NCBI RefSeq assembly: GCF_009909195.1
Contig: NZ_JAAAMU010000006.1
Span: 62,001 to 126,000, forward strand
Direction: 5' to 3'
Origin: Paenibacillus sacheonensis
GTDB lineage: Bacteria; Bacillota; Bacilli; Paenibacillales; Paenibacillaceae
DNA length: 64,000 nucleotides
Shown: piece by piece, positions 34,315-42,400 of the stretch
How the letters are laid out: every line of letters begins with the position of its first letter
Numbering within the stretch: position 1 is the first letter of the stretch
The notes under the pieces: model-generated
The model's database searches: none
Told to the model about the DNA's origin: nothing
The model's input: the letters and a program-made list of their open reading frames with translations, nothing else
Program-made: the position numbers and the translations under genes

Positions 34315-35229
34315 TTGAACCATTTTCTTACGATGCAAGAGCCGGACCGGGCGGAGCTGCTTCATCTCATCCAAACCGGCATCGCCGTCAAGAACCATCC
34401 CGAACGCTACGCGAACGCTTGCGAGCGCAAAGGGATATTGATGCTTTTTCAAAAAACGTCCACGCGGACAAGTCTCTCTTTCCAATCCGGCATTGGCCAA
34501 ATGGGCGGCTACGCCGTTCCGATGGATTGGAACGCGAGCAATTTCAGCATTTCTCCCATTCGTTACGAAGCCCGTTACGCTTCGCGCAACTGCGACTTCA
34601 TCGTCGCCCGCCTGAAGAAGCACGCCGATTTGCAAGAGTTGGCGGCCTACTCTTCCGTACCTGTCATTAACGGCTGCTGCGACCGCTATCATCCGTGCCA
34701 AGCGCTCGCCGACCTGATGACCATCTACGAAGTCTCGGGAACCTTCGAAGGCGTGACGGTCACTTATGTCGGCATCCAGAACAATGTCGCCAACTCCTTG
34801 ATCGCCGGTTGTTTGACGCTTGGCATCCGGCTTATTCTCGTCACGCCTATCATTAACGAAGCGTCATGGGACGGCGCGTTGATGGACCGGGCATTCTCCA
34901 GCGGCCACGTGACCAGGATGGAGTCGCTTCCGGATGCGGCGGCGCAGTCCGATTACGTCTATACGGATACATGGGTGGACATGGAGCATTTCCACCACGC
35001 CGATTATGAGGCGATCAAGGATTTCCGCATGGGCACCATGCTTCCTTACCAGCTGAACAAAGGAACGCTGAACGGCCATACGCCTTATATCATGCATGAC
35101 ATGCCGATCCATCCCGGCTTCGAAATCGAAGAAGAGTTGATCGAGTCGGCCAGCTCGATCATCTATCAGCAGGCAGAGAACCGAATGCACGCGCAGAAGG
35201 CGCTGCTGATGCATCTGCTTCAACGATAA
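34315..35229 (+). CDS. Ornithine/aspartate carbamoyltransferase family, atypical acceptor site
   Basis: 304 aa from TTG 34315, chosen because GAGG lies eight bases upstream and NHFLTMQE then aligns with the usual family N-terminus; a GTG at 34279 lacks a ribosome site. The carbamoyl-phosphate site is intact: FQKTSTRTSLSF (STRT) and HPCQALADL. The acceptor loop reads MHDMPIHPGFEIE instead of HCLP (ornithine) or HPLP (aspartate), so the substrate is probably neither. It stands alone with its own terminator, not in an arginine operon. Confidence 0.75.
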   Translation: MNHFLTMQEPDRAELLHLIQTGIAVKNHPERYANACERKGILMLFQKTSTRTSLSFQSGIGQMGGYAVPMDWNASNFSISPIRYEARYASRNCDFIVARLKKHADLQELAAYSSVPVINGCCDRYHPCQALADLMTIYEVSGTFEGVTVTYVGIQNNVANSLIAGCLTLGIRLILVTPIINEASWDGALMDRAFSSGHVTRMESLPDAAAQSDYVYTDTWVDMEHFHHADYEAIKDFRMGTMLPYQLNKGTLNGHTPYIMHDMPIHPGFEIEEELIESASSIIYQQAENRMHAQKALLMHLLQR

Positions 35230-35248
35230 GCGCAGCATGCGCGAATAA

Positions 35249-35292
35249 GACGGCCCCGACGCTTCGAATGCGAAGCGCGGGGCCGTCTTTTT
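35249..35292. terminator. Bidirectional hairpin terminator
   Basis: GACGGCCCCG and CGGGGCCGTC arms with an inner GCTTCG/CGAAGC, followed by TTTTTG on the plus strand. It lies between convergent carbamoyltransferase and mannanase genes. Confidence 0.8.
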
Positions 35293-35355
35293 GCCGGTCG
35301 CTCAATTAGGTGGTTGGTTCTGCAAACTTACTAATGGGAATAGGGATAGGGCGCA

Positions 35356-38142
35356 TCAGTAGGCCTGAACGGAATCCAGATAGATCGAGCTGCTGCCCGC
35401 GGACCCGGAGCCCATGTTCACATAGAAGGAAATTTCGCCGATTGCGCCTTTGTCGATCACGCCGTTGCCCCCGCTGTACCAGCCTGGATGCGCGAACACG
35501 CCGAAGGGCAGCTGAAGGACGGATGCGGTCGTGCCGCTCATCGTGACGGCGGTCTCCCACGTCTCGCCGCCGGCTTCCTTGAACTGCACGGTGAACTTCC
35601 GGTTCGACCCGTCCGGCTTGAACCAGAGCGATAGCCCTGTCGTGCCGCTCCAGTTCACATTTCCGAGCGTCTTGGTCGCTCCGGAGTAATCCGGCGATGC
35701 GCTCACGGTGTAGGCCAGTTTCATGCCGTACGTGCCGCCGTTCTTATTCGCGGTATCCAGCGTTCGCGTCAGCGCGCCGCCGGAAGCATTCGGGACGTAG
35801 GCAGCTTGCAGCGATGCATTGGCGCCTCCGTAGCCCTCGAAATCGTCGATGGCGACGTTCACGGGAGGCGGCGAGAAGGTTTGAGCCGCGACGGAATCAA
35901 CGTACAGCGTGCCGCTGCCCGCCGAACCGGCGGCCTTATTGACATAGATCGAGTATTCGGAGATCGAGCCCGGATCGAGCGTGCCGTTGCCGCCGCTGTA
36001 CCAGCCGGGATGGGCGAAGCTCGTAAACGGCAGCTGGAGCACCGTGGCCGAGGTTCCCGACATGACGTAATAGGTTTCCCACATTTCGCCGCTCGTTTCC
36101 TTGAATTGCAGCGTCAGCGTCCGGCCGGAGCCGTCCGGCTTCAGCCACAGCTGGAGCCCGGTCTTGCCCGTCCAGTTCGCCGTGCCGAGCTGCTTCGTGA
36201 TGCCCGCGAAATCCGGCGAGCTGCTGACGGTGTAGGCCATCTTCATGCCGTACGTCCCGCCGTTCTTGTTCGTCGTATCCCGGTTGACGGTCACGGCTCC
36301 GCCGGACGTGTTCCGAACATAAGCCGTCTGCAGCGCGCTGTCGGAGGCGTACGATTCGAAATCGTCCAGCGTCGACGTCTGCGGAGGGGCGGTCGCGGTC
36401 GTGAAGGACAGACCGGAATTGGACGCTGCCGTCGAGCCCGTTCCGTTCGCGGCCGTGACCTTCCAATAGTAGGTCGTGCCGTCCGCAAGCGCAGCCGAAG
36501 GCGTGTAGCTCGTCGCCGTTAAACCTGCGGCGTTAATGATCGGACTCGCGTAGGAGGCATTGTTCGCCACCACCAGCGTATAGCTGGAAGCGTTGGCGGA
36601 AGCGCCCCAAGCGAACGCGGGCGTCACGCCGACGCCTGTCGAACCGCCGGAAGGCGCGGTCAGGGCGAAGCTTCCCGGAATCGGAAGGGCGGTGCCGCCG
36701 GTGGCGTAGACGTTGGAGTACGCACCGGCCACGCCTCCGAGATTGACGCCTTTCACCCGGTACCAAGCCGCCGTGCCGCTTGTCGATGTCGCGTCGGTCC
36801 ACGGCGTCTGGTTATCCGTCGCGCATGCGTTGCACACGACGGTCCATGGACCGCTGCTGCCTGCCGTCGAGCGCTCGACCGTATACGTCGCCGAAGGCAC
36901 GGAGCCCCGCCACTTCAGCTGGTATTTGCCGCCGCTTACCGCATGGCTCGTCAGGAGCGGGGCGCCCGGCACGCCATGGGCCGGCACGGACATGCCTCTC
37001 ATGGCAAACGCATGATTGCGCATCTGCTGGACGGCCGTTTGCATGGCCGGCGTATCGCCGGGGTAGTGAACCGTAAAGCTTTCATTATGCTGCTCATAAC
37101 CGTAGTCGTCGCCATGGCCGAACAGCGCCCAGAAGGCATCTCCGGCAATGACCGGCGTCGACTGAATCGCGCTCAGGAAATTGCTCAGCGTGCCCTGCGT
37201 CTCGTAATTCCACGCATACTCGCCGACATACATGACTTTCCCCGCATTCTGCACCTTCGTCGCCTGCGTCTGCAGCTGGGTGACCGACAACCCCTTGCAG
37301 CAGCTCCCGACATTCGGCCACTGGTAGAAATGGTCGGAGTAAATATCGATGCCCGGGATGGTCAGATGGCTGTCCACGACCCCGTAGCTGCCGTCCATGA
37401 CGAGGTGATGCGTATCCAGCTGCTTCAGGTAACCCGCGATTTCCGTCGTCCAGTTCTTGAAGGCCGTCGGGTTGTCGAACCAGCCGAGCTCGTTGCCCGT
37501 CTCCCAGGCCATGATCGTCGGGTCGTCCTTGTAGGCAACGCCGGTGTACGTATTGACGCGGTTCAACAGCGTGTTCACGTACTGCTTGAAGGCGTCGATG
37601 ATCGCCGGCTGATTGTAGAATTCATAGCCCGTGTAGCTGATGCCGTCGTCCGGGTAGCCGAACCACTTCGTCCACGACTTCTTCCCGCCGTGGTAGTAGT
37701 TGTATTGGTCGATCAAGGGCAGAATGAGGCGTACGCCTTGATCGCCTGCCGTCTTGATGACGTAGTCCAACTGCTGGAAAGCCGTCTCGTTGTAGGTCGT
37801 CAGCGTCGGCTTGATGCATTTGGGGCAGCCGAACGAGATGGCGGCGTGGCTGCGGACGACGTTAACGCCCATCTCCTTCGCCGTGGCGAGGACGTCATTG
37901 ACGCGGAAAGCGGTCGGGTAGTCTACGGTGCCCGGCGGGACGTTCTCGTCCAGTCCGAGCCAGTAAATATTGGCCGAGCCGAAACGGAACGGCTGTCCGT
38001 CTACCGTCAGCTGGCTGCCGGAACGGGTGACGAAGCCGGTAATGGCGGCCTTGGCCTGGCCGCCGCCGATGATCGACGGCGTCAGCGTGAAGACGAGCAT
38101 GGCGGATAGCAGCAATTGAATGGACTTCTTCAACGTAATCAA
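35356..38142 (-). CDS. Secreted GH5 beta-mannanase with FN3 and two carbohydrate-binding repeats
   Basis: 928 aa from TTG 38142, nine bases after GGAGG. Signal peptide 1-33 (KKSIQLLLSAMLVFTL, cut near QAKA). GH5 mannanase domain ~35-375: acid/base Glu218 in WETGNELG and nucleophile Glu308 in YVGEYAW, with the Cys-rich GCPKC and CCKG segments. Two fibronectin-III-like domains follow (~385-590), then two ~155-residue CBM11/CIA30-like repeats (TLDDFESYASD and AIDDFEGYGGA), each ending in YVDSV/YLDSV. It cuts beta-1,4-mannan outside the cell. No cell-wall anchor. A near-consensus cre site lies ~140 bases upstream. Confidence 0.88.
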   Translation of the reverse strand: MITLKKSIQLLLSAMLVFTLTPSIIGGGQAKAAITGFVTRSGSQLTVDGQPFRFGSANIYWLGLDENVPPGTVDYPTAFRVNDVLATAKEMGVNVVRSHAAISFGCPKCIKPTLTTYNETAFQQLDYVIKTAGDQGVRLILPLIDQYNYYHGGKKSWTKWFGYPDDGISYTGYEFYNQPAIIDAFKQYVNTLLNRVNTYTGVAYKDDPTIMAWETGNELGWFDNPTAFKNWTTEIAGYLKQLDTHHLVMDGSYGVVDSHLTIPGIDIYSDHFYQWPNVGSCCKGLSVTQLQTQATKVQNAGKVMYVGEYAWNYETQGTLSNFLSAIQSTPVIAGDAFWALFGHGDDYGYEQHNESFTVHYPGDTPAMQTAVQQMRNHAFAMRGMSVPAHGVPGAPLLTSHAVSGGKYQLKWRGSVPSATYTVERSTAGSSGPWTVVCNACATDNQTPWTDATSTSGTAAWYRVKGVNLGGVAGAYSNVYATGGTALPIPGSFALTAPSGGSTGVGVTPAFAWGASANASSYTLVVANNASYASPIINAAGLTATSYTPSAALADGTTYYWKVTAANGTGSTAASNSGLSFTTATAPPQTSTLDDFESYASDSALQTAYVRNTSGGAVTVNRDTTNKNGGTYGMKMAYTVSSSPDFAGITKQLGTANWTGKTGLQLWLKPDGSGRTLTLQFKETSGEMWETYYVMSGTSATVLQLPFTSFAHPGWYSGGNGTLDPGSISEYSIYVNKAAGSAGSGTLYVDSVAAQTFSPPPVNVAIDDFEGYGGANASLQAAYVPNASGGALTRTLDTANKNGGTYGMKLAYTVSASPDYSGATKTLGNVNWSGTTGLSLWFKPDGSNRKFTVQFKEAGGETWETAVTMSGTTASVLQLPFGVFAHPGWYSGGNGVIDKGAIGEISFYVNMGSGSAGSSSIYLDSVQAY

Positions 38143-38281
38143 ATCAATGCGCCTCCTTACGAATGGTCTGGCACTTGCGGCCTGGCAGTGTGCTCCGGCT
38201 GCTGCGCGGCGGGGATCGCCTCCTCTCTCGGTGGGCATAGGTTCCGGCAAGCGCCCTGGCATACGTTTGGTACAAGCTGGT

Positions 38282-38295
38282 TGTTAGCGCTTACA
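38282..38295. promoter_or_regulatory. Candidate cre site before the mannanase gene
   Basis: TGTTAGCGCTTACA, one mismatch to TGWAARCGYTWNCW, about 140 bases upstream of the TTG start. Fits catabolite repression by CcpA. Confidence 0.55.
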
Positions 38296-38756
38296 ATATT
38301 GATCGTACACCTTTGCATCCGAGCATTATAGAGAGCGGATTTGGATTTCTAGTCTTCTGTTTGGCATCGGTATCCCGTTCGGAACTCAGGTTGAATTCGG
38401 CCTCCGCAGGCACCGGATGCTGCGTAACCATGCCTCCGTCCCAACCTGGCTCCCGCTATCCAACCATGCTTACACATCCAAACGCCGATTCATGCTTAAC
38501 TATCCAAACCTGCCCCAGTAAGCATGAAAGGCTGCCGAAGGTGCAACCGTCAACCTGGGCCGAAACTCTAACGATTGCCAGCGTCGCTAATCAGCGAAAA
38601 ATGCTGCTTATGAAACTCTAACGTGTGTCATAGGCGTTATTAGGCCAGTAGGAGCTGATTTGCACGGCAAAATCTCGCAATAAGCTCCCTGATAGACGTT
38701 AGCTATAAAAGAGGGGCATTTTGAGGTGATTAGCCTTCCTCACAATCGTTAGCTTT

Positions 38757-39420
38757 GAATGGGTAGTCGGTTAGTCGGCGGCAGTTAGACGGTAGTCGGT
38801 TAGTCGGTCTGCGATTAGGCGGTCGGGGGACGGCAGTTAGTGATTGGCGGTTAGTCGTTCGGCGGTAATCGGCAGTCGGCGGCGGTTAGACGGTCAGGGG
38901 TGATAGGCGGTCGACGGCGGTTGGTTGGCATTTATGCGGTCGGTGCGATTAGGCGGTAGTCGGTCGGCCATTAGTCGGTCGGGTGAGTCGGCGGCAGTTA
39001 GACGGTAGTCGGTTAGTCGGTCTGCGATTAGGCAGTCGGGGGGCGGCAGCTAGTGACCGGTGGGTAGTCGGTCAGGGGTAACCGGCCGTCTGCGGCGATT
39101 AGGCGGTAGTCGGTTAGTCGGTCAGCGACTAGTCAGTCGGGGGGCGGCAGTTAGTGATCGGCGGTTAATCGGTCGGGGGCATTGACAATGGCTGTCAACG
39201 ACGGTTATCGTCGGCATCCGGTAATCGACTGTCCGAGGCGGCTATTCGGTCGGGGGTAGTCGGCAATCGGTAGTCTGCGGTCTGCGGTCTGCGGTCTGCG
39301 GTCTGCGGTCTGCGGTCTGCGGTCTGCAGTCTGCGGTCTACTGGCTACGGTCGGTACTTGGTACTCGATGCTCGATGCTCGTTACTGGCAATCGGCAGTC
39401 GACGGCGGTTAGTCAGCAAC
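38757..39420. repeat. Degenerate GTCGGT/GGTTAGTCGG repeat tract with a (GTCTGCG)9 run
   Basis: In the 1.36-kb gap 38143-39499 this ~650-base tract consists of degenerate variants of GGTTAGTCGGT, GCGGTAGTCGG, GGCGGCAGTTAG and GATTAGGCGGTC. Larger units recur; for example, GCGGCAGTTAGACGGTAG appears near 38778 and again near 38992. At 39273-39335 nine heptamers GTCTGCG (one GTCTGCA) are in perfect tandem. No ORF of interest crosses it. The rest of the gap (38300-38750) is unique sequence without a gene. Confidence 0.8.
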
Positions 39421-39455
39421 TTGCAACCTCGTGTTCCGCGATTGTTGGCTCACAT

Positions 39456-39492
39456 AGAATTGGCCGGCTGCACAAGGCAGCCGGCCAATTAT
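39456..39492 (-). terminator. Terminator of the mannanase/transporter operon
   Basis: Fourteen-base perfect arms AATTGGCCGGCTGC/GCAGCCGGCCAATT just after the SLH-mannanase stop. The U-tract on the minus strand is poor (CTATGTG), better on the plus strand. Confidence 0.65.
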
Positions 39493-39499
39493 TTTAAGC

Positions 39500-42400
39500 T
39501 TAATGTTCCGTTCCGTGCATGAAATTAACGATGGCTTGCGCCGCTTCGGCTCTCGTTGTCGGCTGCTGCGGAGCGAATCGGCCTCCGCCGACGCCTTGCA
39601 TCCAGCCTGCCGCCGCTGCGGCCCGAACGTCGTCCAAGGCCCAAGCGGCAATCCTTGACTCATCGGCGAACGAGGCAGAGCCTGCTTGGTCCGCGGAGGT
39701 TGCCGTGACGTCCGAACCGGAGGAATCGACAGAAGACGCCGGATTTGACGCATCGGCTGATTCTGCCGCCCGGCCCGAGAGCAGCCTGTTCGCCCGCGTG
39801 AGCAGCGCCGCGATTTCCTGCCGGCTGATCGGCGCATTCGGCGCGAATGCCTCCGCGCCGCGGCCCGTAATCAGCGCGTGATCGAAGGCTGCCGCTGCAG
39901 CATCGCGATACCAGGCCGCAGCAGGAATGTCCTTGAATGCTGACGCGCCTTTGCCGTCGGTCTCGGGCGAGAGTCCGAGCGCACGCACGAGCAGCGACAC
40001 GAACTCCGCGCGGCCGATCGCCCTTGCCGGCTCGAAGCGATTGCCGCCGACGCCGTTCAGCCACTGGTGCGCCGCCGCTTCGCGAACGGCTGCGAATGCC
40101 CAGTGCGCGCTTCCGAGATCCGCGAAGGCGCCCGTGTATTCCAGTACCGCATAGGTACTGAAATGCGGCAGCGAAGCGGTGATCGTCTGCCCCGCCGCAT
40201 CGGCTTTGCCGCCGGCGTACGACCAGGCTTCCGTAAGCGGATTCCATACGAAGACGCCCAGCAGCTCGGGATGTTCGGTCTTGCCGACTTCGAACGGAAA
40301 GCTGACTGCGACCGGCGCCGGGAATGCTCCCGATTCATACCGCTTGCCGTCCTTCACGAGCGCAAGCTCAAGCTCGAACGTTGATCCGTTCCGTTGATAG
40401 CCGGCTGGCAGATTTCTTTGCGCGGCCTCCTGGTTCAACCGGGAAATGCGAAGGGAGATAAACGCATTCGACAGCTGCTGCTGATCGACGGTGACGAGCA
40501 GGGCCGATACGACCTCGGCCGGAAGCTCGATGACCGTCCCGTCGCTCGAGGCCAATCGCAGTCGATCCCAGGTCAGCGACTTCAAGTCGGCCGCCGGAAC
40601 CAGAAGCTCCGTCTTCTTCTCCTGCAGCGTCAAGTCGAGAGTGCCGCTCTTCAGCGCCGCGCGCAGGTCTTGGAGCGCCGATAGCTGCTGGCCTTCAAGG
40701 AGCGGATCGGCTGAACCGCCGCCGGAACCGCCCGTTCCCGGGTTCGTACCCGGATTCGTGCCTGGATCGGTACCCGGATCCGTGCCGTCATCCTTGACCA
40801 CTTGAATGCTGTCCACGTACAGCGCGCTGCGGCCGATGGCTCCGTCTCCTTGGTTGACGTAAAGCGAGAATTCCGCCATCGCGCCCAGATCGATGCTGCC
40901 GTTGCCTTTCGTATTCCATGGCGCGTTGCGGAACTCCGAGAACGGAATCCGGACAGTGCCAGGCGTCCTGCCGGAGAGTACCCGGTAAGCTTCCCACGCC
41001 TCGCCGTCCGCTTCGATGAACTGAACCGTCAGCGTGCGATTCGACCCGTCCGGCGTCAGCCAGAACGAAAGCCCGTCGTATCCCGTCCATGTCATGCCGT
41101 TCAACTGCTTCGTCATGCCCGCGAAATTCGTCGCTTCCGTCAGCTCGTATTCGTACTTCAAGCCGTATTTGCCCGCATCCTTGTGATCGGCGTCCGGCGT
41201 CAGCGACACGGGGCCTCCCCATTGGTTGCTCGTGTACGCTTTCTGCGCCAGCAGCTCGCCGCCGCCGTAATAGTCGAAGCTGTCGATCGTCGGCACGCTC
41301 GCAAGCTGAATGCCGTCGACGTAGAGGAGATGGCTGCCCGTCGTTCCCGCGCCTTTGTTCACGAAGATCGACAGCTCCGTCATCGAAGCCAGCGTTAACG
41401 CGCCGTCGCCGGTCGACCATGGGTTGCGCGCAAAACCGCTGAACGGCAGCTGATAGAGCTTCCCATCCGTGCCGGAAGGTTCAAGCTGCGCTTCCCAATA
41501 ATCCCCGTCCTTCTCCTTTAATTGAAGCGTCACGCCGCCGCCCGAGCCGTCCGACTGCAGCCACAGCTCGATGGCATTGCCCAAGGAAGTCCAGTTCGTG
41601 CCGCCGAGCGACTTGGTCACTCCCGCGTAGCCTTTCCTGTTCGTCAGCTCGTAGGCAAGCTTCATGCCGTAGTCGCCCCCGGATGCGTGGCTGCTATCCA
41701 GCGTAGGCACGATACTGTCGCCGTCCGCCTTGCTGACGTATGCGCCGGCCAGCAGCGTATCCGAGCCTTGGTAAAATTCAAAGCAGTCGATCGCGCCAAG
41801 CTTAGCAACGGCGATATCGTCCACGTAGAGCGAGCCCTTGCCTGCAGCGCCGGCCCCCTTCTCCACATACAGCGAGAACTCCGCGATCGCATTCAAATCG
41901 ATCACTCCGTTGACCGGCGCATTCCAGCCCGGCCGCGCGAACGCATGGAACGGAATGCCGATAAGCCTGCCTTCGGTGCCCGACAAACGTACCTTCGCCT
42001 CCCAATACTCGCCGCTGCTTTCCTTGAATTGAACCGTCATGCCGCGGTTCTGTCCATCCGGCTTCACCCATAATTGAATGCCGCCGCTATTGCTCCAATC
42101 GATGCCGCCCATGTTCTTGGAAATGCCGGCATAGCCTTTCGCGTCGGTCAAGTCATAGCCGAAATCCAGCCCGTAGTCGCCGCCGCGCTTCGTCTCCGGC
42201 GCTAGCTTCAACGTAACTGCATCGCCGTCGGCATTCGGCGTATAGGCAGCCTGCAGCTTCGCATCGTCCCCGACGTACGATTCGAAGTCGTCGATGGTCG
42301 GCTGGCGGTATAGACGGATGTCGTCGATGTTCACGGTATACGGTTGTCCTGCCGCGCCGTCCATGTACAGGCCGAACGAAGCCGCTTTGCCCGCATCGAT

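Noticed and set aside
38757-39420. CRISPR array
   Set aside because: Repeats are short, degenerate and without evenly sized unique spacers; no cas genes nearby.
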